From Rhizoclosmatium globosum (lineage: Eukaryota; Chytridiomycota; Chytridiomycetes; Chytridiales; Chytriomycetaceae), in the NCBI GenBank assembly GCA_002104985.1, contig MCGO01000005.1, positions 496,001 through 560,000 on the forward strand: a DNA stretch of 64,000 nt. The letters run 5' to 3'. A model generated the notes under the pieces. The model did no database searches, was not told the DNA's origin, and saw only the letters and a list, made by a program, of their open reading frames with translations. Position numbers and translations under genes: made by a program. Shown one piece after another: positions 48,379-59,597 of the stretch (its first letter is position 1; every line of letters begins with the position of its first letter).

Positions 48379-49330
48379 TTAAATGAAAGGATTGGCGATT
48401 TCTTCCGTTCCATCCACAGGAGCAATCAGGATAACACTTGTTCCGCGTGTAACAACAAGGCCCAGTTGACGCGTAGAGAGGGTACCGGGAGCTTGCCCAT
48501 CTTGCCCATCTATATATAAGAATATTAATTACTGGAAAGCTGAAATTCCCATGGACACTCAACTTGAGTACATTTGCTCCTCAGTTTCGTCCAACACAAG
48601 ATTGAGCAAGGGATCAAATCCTTTCAGGATTCCAGTCACTGGTGCAAAACGAAGGTCAACACTTCATGCATTGAAATACTCAGATGACACACCTTCACGC
48701 CCAGCCGCGAATTTAACTTGAACCCTTTTGTCCATATATTTGGCCATATCCAAAATAGCTTCCTGTCAGTGTGAATAGTTCGTTGGTTCAATCATCCAGA
48801 CATTCGTCTCAACAGCGCGCAGCTTCTCCAGCCCATAAATTAGCCAAAGACTGCCTTTCATCCAATGAACTATGTCCTTCACGATACTCCTAATGTAACT
48901 TATGACCCGTTCTCCCGATTGCCATCGAAGCTCCGCAGTCTCGTTCTTCCGCACCACCAGGGTTCTTCCAAGACGAGTCTGCTGTCTGGTACTATTGGGC
49001 ACAGAGAAATGCACGCACCTTCTTCGGTGTTGACGGGCCGCCTGGGAACGCCGGTCCTTGTTTTCCGCCGCGACCACCACCGCCAGCTTTGTTTCCGCCG
49101 CGCGCACCGCCACCGTGGCCCCGGTTTCCGCCGCGGTTTCCTCCGTTTCCGCCGCCGCCGCCTTGTCGCTTTTGCTGAGGCTGTTGCTGGTGCTGTGGCC
49201 GAGAAAGTTAGAACCGCTTTAAAACGCCACCATCGAATGACGTCAGATTGAATGAGTGAATAGCATTTCATCTGTAGATGCGTAATTGATTATGAAGAGT
49301 AGGTTGGGGGCTCACCTCTGCGTCTGCCAT
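48379..49330 (-). CDS. LSM7: U6 snRNP/mRNA-decay Sm-like protein Lsm7 with RGG extension
   Basis: Member of the heteroheptameric Lsm2-8 ring (U6 snRNA, splicing) and Lsm1-7 ring (mRNA decapping). Exons on the minus strand: MADAE; then a Gln-rich start QQQPQQKRQGGGGGNGGN and Gly/Arg/Asn-rich RGGNRGHGGGARGG repeats up to PSTPKK; then EAILDMAKYMDKRVQVKFAA, the Sm1 motif; VTGILKGFDPLLNLVLDETE; and Sm2 TRQLGLVVTRGTSVILIAPV ending EEIANPFI. All introns join in frame. The Sm core is typical of Lsm7. The RGG-rich segment of about 45 residues before it is absent from yeast and human Lsm7 as I know them, and could add RNA binding or arginine methylation. Divergent from array gene 1 at 49,602. Confidence 0.92.
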
Positions 49331-49601
49331 CTTGCTGTTCTTTTTTGTGAACACTTCCAACAGAAAGCACTTGAGAAAGCACCACCTTCACAATCAGAGA
49401 AATTCCCTGAGAGAGACGGAAAAGAGCTTACGTTATTAGTCCGCTCCAGTCCACGGTATCTATTAATATCGACCCGTTAATTCGGTACACTCCAATCAGA
49501 AACTTCCATTGGCAAACCCACCAAACTCAAAACCTTCCAAGAATCCAGAACGCGAACAGAACAGAACACTGAGAACAGAAAGAAGCTTCCGAATCATCAC
49601 T

Positions 49602-50978
49602 ATGAGCAAGGATATTCCCGGACGAATGGATGACAAGGCTAAACCATTAATGTCACCACAACAAGCACAATTCCTTTCGCATCAGCAAGAACAACAAACT
49701 GAAGCTTATATGGCTGAATATTATCAACCAACGGAAGCTGAAATGCAGCGCTACTACCAGCAACAGCAGCAATACCAACAAACCAAACCAATACTCAACC
49801 ACATTCCAGGATCGCGACCGATCCCCCCTGCAATAGAAATTCCAAGTAGAGACCAATATATTGCTACTAAGGAATCAGAAAATCCTGAGGAGATTCTTAC
49901 CCCAAAATCAAGGCCTTGGGTTCAACGTTATCTTTGCTGCTGCTGTCCGAAGAAAAGAAAGCACAGAATACTTTGTTGCGCAGCTACAGTATCGATTTTG
50001 ATTGCTATCGGCGTCCTTTTGTACTTCTATGTACCACGGTTTGGAATATTCTGTCAATAATTGGTTCCAATCTAATCAACTAATTCAAAGCTTTCCTGAC
50101 ATCAAAGTTTACAATATCAACCTCGAAAATATTGCGTCCATGTAACAAGTCAAAGACCAGTATTATTTCTAAATACACTTAATAGGAACACGCCATACTA
50201 TTTTTCGTACAAAGATCCCAATAACGAAGATTTAAATCAGCTTATTCTTAGAATGGTATGTCCGGGGCTCTCAATTGCATACATAACCTTGAATTTGTGC
50301 TCTGATAGAACCTCACAATGTATCTTGGCACATATAACCCCAATCTCTATGATCTTAAGGTGGATGAAATCAACTTGGTCGCCAATTTAGTGGTGAATCA
50401 GACGTTTGTGTACAATGCCCTCAAAACAAGTCCTTTGGTCACATTCTCCTCTCTCGTTCAAGCAATTGGGATACCAAAATCCCCGCTACCTGTAGGTTAT
50501 GTCCCGAGTAACAACTCTCAAATAGGGACTGCCAAAACAGGAAATATTCTGTTCCCATCCAAGACTTGGATCAATTGTAGGTAAACGCTTTTGTACTATT
50601 ATCTCACCAATCTGCATATTAGATACCATGATGTTTGAATTTGAATATTCCCCTGGTCCAGAAGGTCTTCTGAAGGATCCCACAATATTAGAACTTGCAG
50701 ACGCATGCGGAATTACGTCCAGGTATAAGCCAGCTGGAAGAAATATGAGAATTCATTACGATGCGCTCTCTACCATTGGTGTGTTGAAACCTTTGAACTA
50801 TGCACCTGGTGTATCAAACGAGTTACAAATTGTGTGTCCATTTTCGCAAGACCAAATCCAAGCTGTAATTCGAGAGGTTCAAGATAACGGAAAATCGCCG
50901 CAAGAGGCTATCGCCATTGTCTTCAAGGGCTCTCCTAAAAATGTGAACAAACGAGTTAAACTTGGCTTCACGTTCTAA
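49602..50978 (+). CDS. LEA_2-like type II membrane protein, array copy 1
   Basis: First member of the large tandem family. The cytosolic N-terminus is Gln/Tyr-rich (AEMQRYYQQQQQYQQTKP). The juxtamembrane RYLCCCCPKKRKHRILC precedes one hydrophobic helix (ATVSILIAIGVLLYFYVP). After a codon-splitting intron comes the external domain: FPDIKVYNINLENIAS, TMYLGTYNPNLYDLKVDEIN, LVVNQTFVYNALKTSPLVTF, SKTWIN-YTMMFEFEYSP, GLLKDPTILELADACGITSR, NMRIHYDALSTIGVLKPLNY and VCPFSQDQIQAVIREVQDNG. TYNPN-VD is the LEA_2/WHy-type landmark. All introns keep frame. The basic residues after CCCC suggest N-in topology, and N-x-T sites lie in the external part. Function unknown. Confidence 0.82.
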
Positions 50979-51167
50979 CGCTTAGCGCACCTTTCCTCAT
51001 CATCTTCTTTTATATCTGCGAGATTACGGGTACCCATCTTATTATATTGTCATCTATTTTGGTTTGTTGTTGTTATTCAGTGAGGCCAATCAGAAACACT
51101 CTTCCTTCCTCTTCCACTTGCAGAAGAAATCAAAACGAACCAGCCAGAAAATATCAACAGAAAAAGA

Positions 51168-52619
51168 ATGAGCAGTCATTCAGTCACAGCGGATACGCAC
51201 CAAAACGATACGGAAAAACAACAGTACCATTATCAGCAGGAGTATTATTACCCACAGCTGCAGCCCCAGCCTCAACCAACAACCAGTATCTTCAACAACA
51301 AATGTACAATCCTCAATACCAGCACTATACTTCACAACCACAAGGTTATTATTAAACCAACACACCAACCAACGGATGCAGCATCGGTTGCAGCAAGTGT
51401 CTCTCAAGTTCTTCAAACTGACTCAGATCCATCCAAAAGTGCTCTACCTGCAAACGAGTCAAGTACGGCCCTCGCGCCAGGAGGAATTCCAAGAACAAAT
51501 GCAATCCGAACACTTCCAGAGTTATACCGTGAGGAATCCATTATACCCATCGCATGGCGCAAGTATATTTCTCCAAACAAGAGAGCTATATGGAAAAATT
51601 TCTATGCTGCTGCTGTCCCAAAAAGAAAAAGTATCGTTTGATTTGTTGCGTTGGCGTGCTTGTTGTTTCATCGGATTGTCGTTGCTCTTGCGTTGCTGTT
51701 CCCTCAATTTCCAGACATCCAAATTTATAACGTAAATTGAGTAATGTGGCCAACTTGAGCACTCCATATCTCTTTACATATAAGAGTTGAGTATTTCACC
51801 TTTTCTTCATTAAATTTACCATGACCGGATTTTAGACCCAGATACGCCAGACTTGAATGAACTTATTTTAAAATGAATCTAACGATGGATCTTGGTACAT
51901 ACAATCCAAATCGATACGGACTCAATGTTGATGCCATTGATTTGGTGGTAAACTTGAGACTGCAATTCCTAATGCCCCTGACTTTTTTCACTTAGGCCAA
52001 GCTGTTCGTGAACCAAACAAATATTTATAGTACATTGAGAACAAATCAGCTTACTTCGTTCGCTTCATTGGTTGATGTGGTTGGTCAACCAAAGACATCA
52101 GTCCCACCAGGTTATTACCCCAGCAATAGTTCTCAAATTGGAACTGCTACGTACGGAAGTATTTACTTCCCGGCCAAAAGTTGGGTTAACTATACTATGA
52201 TATTCCAATTTTCATACACACCCGACCCAGTTGGATTATTGAAAGACCCAACGATTTTGGAGCTTGCTGATTCTTGCGGAGTTACAACACGGTACAAACC
52301 TGTTGGGCGTGCAATGAGGGTTCACTACGGTAAGGAGTGGCTATAATTATTTGATCGTTATTACTGACACTATTCATCAAGACGCGGCCTCAACATCGCA
52401 ATTCTGAAACCCCTCGGATACGCCCCAACTGTATCGGGAAACATTTACATCAACTGCCCGTTTTCACAAGTTAGTTTTAAGTGCTATGAAGGCATGCTGA
52501 CAAATAATGTTATAGGATCAGATACATGCTGTCATTGAAAAGGTTCAAAGTGGTATGAGTGCATTCCAAGCATCCAGACTGTGTTTGGTGGATCAACTAT
52601 CAATGGAAGTAGAACTTAA
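51168..52619 (+). pseudogene. LEA_2-like array copy 2 (many frameshifts)
   Basis: Second paralogue, starting MSSHSVTADTHQNDTEKQQY. The family parts are all present but spread over three frames: the Gln/Tyr-rich N-terminus, then NNQYLQQQMYNPQYQHYTSQ in another frame, then ASVAASVSQVLQTDSDPSKS back in the first, EKFLCCCCPKKKKYRLICCV in the second, and IVVALALLFPQFPDIQIYNV in the third. The external domain (TMDLGTYNPNRYGLNVDAID, SFASLVDVVGQPKTSVPPGY, YFPAKSWVNYTMIFQFSY, GLLKDPTILELADSCGVTTR) is open, but two further one-base losses occur near 52,393 and 52,572. This is the most damaged copy. A pseudogene is most likely; assembly errors would have to be unusually dense here. Confidence 0.72.
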
Positions 52620-52760
52620 TTACTCTGAGCAAAAGACAGATAAAATGTGTCTCATTTAATTAACATATTAAAATATCCATTTGGGAGTGAAACGGAAGGG
52701 GTGAGCGTGTGTTGGAGATTGCAACCAATTTGGCCAAGACACTTGTTGATCACCCAAAAC

Positions 52761-54665
52761 ATGTCGTCTCCTCCTCGCCAGCGCACACCTTCGCGCAGCA
52801 GAGGCCAGCCAACTCGACAGGCGTCGTCTCCTCGCAGTGGTAACGCATTCGACGATGATGTCGAAAACGTGGGCCTGAGCACACAAGCTTACGGTGGTCC
52901 CTCGCCAACCCGTCGTCCGTCTGAACGCAACGCCAATGTCAGCAACATCAATAAAACAGTACCAACAGCAGTGGCGGTTACTATCAGCCTCAATCACAGC
53001 CAGCGGAGAGACAGATGCGCAATCAAGTGCAACCTGTCCCTCCAGTTGCCACCAGCAGCCTTACCAAGCTCAGCAGCCTTACTATGCTCAGCAACAGTAC
53101 CAACAGCAACCGTACCAACAACAGTCATACCAGCAACAGCAGCAATACCAGCAACAGCAGCAATACCAGCAGCCACAGCAGTATCAGCAGCAATACAATC
53201 AACAACCTCAACAACACTACCCACAACCCCAACAAGGTGCTGCTCCGTATGCGGCCCCCTATGTGGGACAAGCTCGTGGAACCACTCCTCTCAATAACAA
53301 TGGGTATGGTGCAAAGAATGACTACGAAATGAACAATCTTAAAGCCATTGACGAACGTACTGGCATTTGGAAGTATCTTCCTGTCATTTCCCCAGCCGTC
53401 CAGCAAAAGATTGAAAAGTACCTCTGTTGCTGTTGCCCAAAGAGTAAGAAAGGTCGACTGATTTGTGGAGGTGTTACTTTGGTTGTTCTGATTGTTATCA
53501 TTGTAATTCTGTACATCTTCATTCCAAGGTTTGTTCCAAACTCTAAATGATTTGCATAACTAACATGAACGACAGATATCCAGAGATTCGTGTCTATGGA
53601 ATTGATTTGTCACAGATTGGAAAATCAGGATCTGCATACTCATTTACCTTCAAGGATCCCAATGTGAAAGACTTGAATACCATGAACTTCAAAATGAATA
53701 TGTCGATGTCGCTTGGAACCTACAATCCAAACCCTTACGATTTGTCGGTCGATGAGATCAATCTCTCTGCTTTCATGAATGTCAACCAGAGTGTTGTGTA
53801 TGACCCCCAGAAGACTTACCCCCTCACCTTCTTTGCTTCCCTTGTCGAAAAGGTCCCGGTACCAAAGAACATTCCCGTCGGTTACTATGGAAATAACAAT
53901 TCGCAAGTGGGATCTGCAAGTTACGGCAAAATTGTCTTCCCCTCCAAGGGAGTGGTCAACTTCACTATGACATTCCTACTGGATTATACTCCTGATCAGA
54001 CTCTTGGTTTGCTCAATGATCCAACCATCAGAGAAATTGCGTCGGTTTGTCGTATTACAGACCGTACCGGCCAGACCCGTCCAATGCGAATCGGATACAA
54101 TGCCCAATCTGTCATTGGTGCCCTCAAGCCTATCGGTTTCATTCCCACGCTCTCGGCTACGATCGGTATCAACTGTCCTTTCTCACCTGCTCAGATTGAT
54201 GCTGTCATCAAGAACGTTCAAAACGGACAAGATGTCATGACTGCACTTCAAACTGTATTCGGAGGAGGTGCTGGATCTGTTCCTCCACCAGTCGTGCAAG
54301 CGATTCCAGATACTCCCACGTCCAACTCTGGATCTAACTCTGGTTCATCTGGTTCTGGTTCCGGTGGTTCTTCTTCAGCTGGTACTGGAGGTAACACCGG
54401 GGATGTAAGCACGAATCCAGGATCATCCGGCAACAGTGGAGTAGGTACCGCTGTTGCAGGCACTGACGTTGCAGTAGGTACTGGAGCTGCAGTTGTGGCC
54501 ACTGCTACAGCTGGATCTGGTGCTGTCAATACTGCTGCAGGTGGAGGTGTGGTCACTGCTACGGCTGGTGGAGCTGATGGAGGTGGCGGAGGTGGTGGAG
54601 ATGTCACAACAACCACTGCAATTCCTCGAGCAGCGGTCGAGCCAACACTGGCTGCTCCAGCTTGA
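52761..54665 (+). CDS. LEA_2-like array copy 3 with long Gly/Ser/Ala tail
   Basis: Third paralogue. The N-terminus MSSPPRQRTPSRSRGQPTRQ is Ser/Arg/Pro-rich and then becomes Gln/Tyr-rich (YQQQPYQQQSYQQQQQYQQQ). Between about 52,945 and 53,060 the coding frame changes twice; either two small deletions or a poor intron (GTACCA to ACCAG, which would keep frame) explains it. KIEKYLCCCCPKSKKGRLIC and a long hydrophobic helix follow. The external domain is open: YPEIRVYGIDLSQIGKSGSA, MSLGTYNPNPYDLSVDEINL, GVVNFTMTFLLDYTPD, GLLNDPTIREIASVCRIT, NCPFSPAQIDAVIKNVQNG. The C-terminal tail of about 130 residues is rich in Gly, Ser, Ala, Val and Thr (SGSNSGSSGSGSGGSSSAGT), like a flexible or O-glycosylated stalk. 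Confidence 0.78.
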
Positions 54666-54788
54666 TAGTGGGCTTCATCTTTTTCTTTTCATTTAGACAC
54701 ATTGTTGATATATGATGCAGCTGAATAAATGTCAGTTCCTTCTTTCTTCTTGCTCTCGTTTTCAATCAAAACGAAAAATTTTGAACCA

Positions 54789-56547
54789 ATGAAGGCAAAG
54801 GATGATGACTTGCCGCCAGTGCCTCCCACAGACGAGATCCATGCCATTCCTGTAAACCACCAACAGCATCCTCAGTATCAATATGTTGACCAGCAGCCAG
54901 TTTACTTACAGCCTGGACAGCAACCTGTATACCCACCGGGCCAACCAGCCCCAAATGTGTATTACGCTCCAACTCCGACTCAGGGAGGGAACGATCAGTC
55001 CATTCAATACAATCCTTACATGGTTCAACAGCCATATGTCCAGTACGGCTTGTCCCCTGAGCAACAGCAGCAGGTCTACTACAATACCAATTTGGCTCAA
55101 CAACAATACGTTCAAGAATTGACCCCGGAACAACAACAACAAGAAGCATATTACGGTGCTTATGTAGCTCAGCAGCCATACGTACAATATGGATTGACTC
55201 CAGAACAGCAACATCAAACCGCGGACCAAGCTCCTTATCAAGGATACGCCCAGCAACATCAATACATCAACGAATCTGCTGGAGTCCCTATTGTGAGCCG
55301 CCTATCAGAGAAAGAGGTCGAGGAATTGACTGGCCGCAAGAAGAACTTATTCGGCATCCCTCCGCATATCGAAGACAAAATTGAAAAGTATCTTTGCTGC
55401 TGTTGTCCAAAGAGTAGAAAGGGTCGATTTATCTGTGGTGGTGTTACGCTGGTGGTTTTGATTATTGTTGGTGTTCTGCTTGGAATCTACTTCCCAAGGT
55501 GAGCCAAATTCTTGATACCCCTTTGTGCTTACAATACTATAATTTAGAATGCCACAAATCAAGGTCTATGATATTGACTTGTCTAATATCTTCGGTTCCG
55601 ATTCGCCATACCAGTTCACGGTTGACGATCCAGCAAACCCTAACTACAACCAGATGAATTTCAAAATGAACTTGACAATGCACGTCGGAACATACAATCC
55701 CAATCCCTACGATATGTATATTGACAAGATTTCGTTGAAGGCGTACATGGTTGTCAATACCTCCGTTGTCTACAGTCCTTATCTGACAACACCGTTGATC
55801 AGTTACGGCTCTCTTGTGAAAGTCATTGGCTACGCTCCCACCAAAACTGATCCAAACTGGTATGGAAACAATAACTCTTTGGTTGGAACTTCTAGCTATG
55901 GGTCAATTGTGTTCCCAGCAAAGTCAACCGTCAATTTTACGATGCTCTTCTTGCTCGATTACACTCCAGACAAGCAACTTGGTCTGTTGTCTGACCCTAC
56001 TGTGTTGGAAATTGCTTCGGCTTGTGTATGTTGCGATATTTAGTTATTTTTTGTAAACTCACTTTCGGTCATACAGGGTGTAACATCCAAATCAAACACT
56101 CGCAGGAAAATGACGATCCATTACGATGCAGAGAGTGTGATTCCCGCTCTTCAACCGATTGGTTTCAAACCAGTGCTTTCTAATGACCTTGGGATTCTCT
56201 GTCCTTTCTCCCAAATACAGATTGATACAGTTATTCGCAATGTCCAGAGCGGAATGTCTGTTATCGATGCTTTACACTCTGTATTTGGAGGAGGTGGACT
56301 TTCCCCTGCGTTGCCACCTCCTGCAGTTCAAGTTCCAGACGCAACCAGCGCTGTGGCTCCAACAGCGACCGCTGATCCTCTGAAAACAACTGTCGTTGCT
56401 GTGGAGACAACAGCTAACGGCGATGTCACCACTACGGGAGGAATTGCTGTCCCAACCACTGCTGACCAAGTTCGCACAACAAAAACTGCTGCAAAGGTCG
56501 GCAAAGAGACAACTACAAGACTGATGACGACTACCGTCGGCAAGTAG
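54789..56547 (+). CDS. LEA_2-like array copy 4 with Gln/Tyr repeats
   Basis: Fourth paralogue, intact. The N-terminal about 190 residues hold imperfect repeats of the type YMVQQPYVQYGLSPEQQQQ and YVAQQPYVQYGLTPEQQHQ, a Gln/Tyr/Pro-rich disordered region. KIEKYLCCCCPKSRKGRFIC and the membrane helix VTLVVLIIVGVLLGIYFP follow. After an intron: MPQIKVYDIDLSNIFGSDSP, LTMHVGTYNPNPYDMYIDKI, STVNFTMLFLLDYTPDKQLG, LSDPTVLEIASACGVTS, then KMTIHYDAESVIPALQPIGF and LCPFSQIQIDTVIRNVQSG. The tail is Thr/Ala/Val-rich. An alternative start at 54,729 would add MSVPSFFLLSFSIKTKNFEP; I chose the later ATG because other copies begin near an acidic or polar sequence. Confidence 0.82.
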
Positions 56548-56655
56548 AATGTTGCTTCCGAACTTCCACTATATTCTTAGACTCTTGCTTAATGCAATGT
56601 AGAATTAAATAAACGTTTTGTTCAGTTTCTTTGCACTGCCACAAATCAAAACCAA

Positions 56656-58018
56656 ATGGCGTCTGGTCCACCACAAACGGCTGGCCACCCTCAACTGACA
56701 GACCAAGGATTTCAGCAGTCTTATGTCCAAATACAGCAGCCGATCTATGTTCATGAGGGCCAGGTAGTGCAGGAACACAACCTGGGTTCATTCATGGCCT
56801 GCTTCACTGCATCCGCCGCCATCGGAAGCGGAGCTCCCCAAAGCAACATCTACCACCGAATTGAGGAGCATGCCGCTGTTGTTGGCAAGGACTTGCCGGT
56901 CGCACCAGAGCAAGTGTACACTCCAAGTCCTGAACCAATCAAAAAGAAGTCCAATGTCGAGCGATTCCTCTGCTGCTGTTGCCCCAAGAAGAGAAAGCAC
57001 AGATTCATCTGTGCCGGCGTCATTCTTGTGTTCCTGATTGTTATTGGTACTCTCATTGGGATCTACTTCCCAAGGTGATACAGTCACTTTTGGCTTTCGG
57101 CTGTTGACCAATTTCACAGATATCCTCAAATCAAAGTCTATGCGATTGACATTTCGAACATTGGAACTACTAATACACAGTACTCTTTCACTTATCCTGG
57201 TGTGTTGTACCTTGTTTCACATTCACCAACTCATCTTGCTTTTAGACCCAGAACACCCAAACTTGAACCAAGTTCGATTCCAAATGAACCTCACGATGTA
57301 CGTTGGAACTTTCAATCCAAACAGATACGATCTTCCGGTGGACCATATTGATATGACAGCGCAAATGTTGGCCAATCAAACCGTGTTGAACAGCAGTCTG
57401 ATGACACGACCGCTAAATGGTTACGGAAAACTTGTCGAAATTGTTGGACAATGGCCTCCGAGCAACGTGACTGTTCCAAAGGATTATAGCCCCTCATACA
57501 CTGCTCAAGTTGGTACTTCAAAGTATGGGTCCATCGTCTTCCCAGCGAATTCTTGGGTCAACTACACCATGACTTTCAATCTCGATTACACTCCAGACCA
57601 AAATGTTGGACTCCTTCTCGATCCAACGATTATGGAGATGGCCTCAGCTTGCGGTATCACCGACCGTACTGGTAAACAACGACCAATGGTGATTGGTTAC
57701 AACGCCGCTTCTACGATCAACTCATTGAAGGCGATTTTCACTCCTACCATCTCTGGGTCCCTTAAAATCACCTGTCCGTTCTCCCAGGATCAAATCAACT
57801 CTGTGATTGAAAAGGTGCAGGCTGGAGAAGACGCTTTCCAGGCGATCCAGGAGACGTTTGGTTCTGGTGGTGTAGCTGGACCAAAGAATCCAAACCCCAT
57901 TCAGGACTGGGAAACTTGTGCCGCTACAACTGACATTTGTGCGTCTAATGGTTTCCGTTGTTGTGTGGCGCCTGCTGACGCTGGTGCTGGAAAACTAACT
58001 TGTCGTGATGTTTGCTAA
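56656..58018 (+). CDS. LEA_2-like array copy 5 with six-cysteine C-terminus
   Basis: Fifth paralogue, intact across two introns. The N-terminus is shorter and less Gln-rich (GHPQLTDQGFQQSYVQIQQP). The anchor reads RFLCCCCPKKRKHRFICAGV then a hydrophobic helix ending GIYFPR. External domain: YPQIKVYAIDISNIGTTNTQ, MYVGTFNPNRYDLPVDHIDM (Phe in place of Tyr in the NPN motif), LANQTVLNSSLMTRPLNGYG, SWVNYTMTFNLDYTPDQNVG, LDPTIMEMASACGITDRTG, ITCPFSQDQINSVIEKVQAG. After a Gly/Pro link comes a module with six cysteines, WETCAATTDICASNGFRCC and KLTCRDVC at the end. No other copy in the window has it. Confidence 0.82.
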
Positions 58019-58186
58019 ACCTCACCATTTAATTGTTTACGTCCTCATCATTTCTTTTTTTCAATTACCTGCCCAATGGCCTCATTCAAATTATCTACTT
58101 TTATTATTTCTTCCTTTTTGATTGATTGAATTCATTCGGTCGCACCTTGTTTTGTTTTTTGCCAGCCCCTTGCACTTGCCACAAAC

Positions 58187-59437
58187 ATGAACAAGGGTGT
58201 TCGAGGGCAGCCCAGAAAACATCCGCGAATGTCTTCTACCAGCTCAGAAATGCGTTTGCTGGACGATACCAGTGTCAGGCATTACTCTGTCCATCCGTAC
58301 GAAGCCGCTCCAGTTGAATCCGATCAGTCGTCGGAGCCATCGATGCGATCGGACCATCACGAAGGATACTTAATTGTGACGCATGAAGATTTCCTTCCTC
58401 CAATTCAGAAAGAGTTTCTTCCCCCACCAATTGAATTTGATCATCAACTTGGGTTGGGGAAACGGCTCAAGTTTTCTGAACCGCCGCGACGATGCGCTTC
58501 CTGCTGCTGTTGTCCTAAATCAAAGAAAGGAAAGATTGTCTGTTGGTCAATAGTTTTGACAGTGCTGGTAACTGTTGGGGTGTGCTTGGCCTCTTCTTTC
58601 CAAGGTACACTCTTGACTGAATGACAGTCAACTTGTATTCTAACAGACAAATCAAGATACCCAGATACCAAAGTCTATGACATTGTTCTCACAAATCTTT
58701 TTGGAAGTTCTTCTGCCTTTAGCTTCAGCTTCAAAAATGGATCTGATTTAAACACTCTTGTTTTCAAAATGAACCTCACTCTAAATTGTGGTACTTATAA
58801 TCCAAATATGTACGGAATCACTGTTGACCAAATCGACCTTGTTGTAAGTATTTTCGCTGTCTTCGCGATTTCTAATAACAAAAAGGCACAAATGATGGTC
58901 AACACCTCCTACGTCTTCAGCAACTACTTGACTAAGCCTCTTACATCATTTGGTGCTCTGACTCAACTTGTCGGACCGCCACCAGTGAATCCGTTCCCCG
59001 ACACTTATTTTGGAAGGAATGACTCTGTGATTGGAACGGCACAGTCTTTGTCCCCTATATTCTTCCCAAGTAAGCAGTGGGTCAATTACTCGCTCAACTT
59101 TGAGCTTTCGTACACTCCCGACCCTTACTTGGGAATCTTGCGAGACCCCACTATTTTGGAAATTGCTGACGCATGTGGAATTACGAGTCGTTATAAACCA
59201 CCAGGCCGTGGAATGCGAATTCATTACACTGCCGTATCCACGATTGCAGCTTTCAAATGGCTGAATTTTGCGCCATCGCTACAGAATGATGTAAACATAA
59301 TTTGTCCTTTCTGGCCGGATCAAATCGAAAAAGTTATCTCATACGTTGAGAATGATGGACTGCCGGTGCTTGAGGCATTGAAGATTGTTTTTGAAAACGC
59401 AAAACCTCCTCCAACCAATACCACGTCCTCCTCGTAA
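58187..59437 (+). CDS. LEA_2-like array copy 6
   Basis: Sixth paralogue, intact. The N-terminus is polar with acidic and Pro segments (EDFLPPIQKEFLPPPIEF) and lacks Gln repeats. The anchor is RRCASCCCCPKSKKGKIVCW followed by a hydrophobic helix. The intron from 58,603 (GTACAC) to CTAACAG joins in frame to DKSRYPDTKVYDIVLTNLFG. External domain: LNCGTYNPNMYGITVDQIDL, MMVNTSYVFSNYLTKPLTSF, SKQWVNYSLNFELSYTPDPY, LRDPTILEIADACGITSRYK, IICPFWPDQIEKVISYVEN. The last residues are Pro/Thr/Ser (KPPPTNTTSSS). It groups with copies 7 and 8 by the shared PPPVNPFPDTYFG-like loop. Confidence 0.82.
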
Positions 59438-59597
59438 TATACCCCTTTGATGTATTTATTTTTTCGTTTTTATTGCATGCCTTTTCTGCATTTCCTTAAA
59501 ATTATCTTTCTTAATTCTGTGGGGTTCAACTTGTACAGTTGAAATTGCATGTTTTCTCGTTAATTTACTTTCGACTTCTTACCCCAAACAAGAGAAC

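Noticed and set aside
52652..53406. Minus-strand Val/Leu- or Ala-rich frames in the array
   Set aside because: They are the antisense of CAG/CAA repeats in the Gln-rich N-terminus of copy 3.
54248..54616. Minus-strand Pro/Ala-rich frame
   Set aside because: It is the antisense of the Gly/Ser/Ala tail of array copy 3.
58555..58672. Frameshift at the anchor of array copy 6
   Set aside because: Using the acceptor CTAACAG instead of the expected later one gives an in-frame join (SFQDKSRYPDTKVYD), so the copy is intact.
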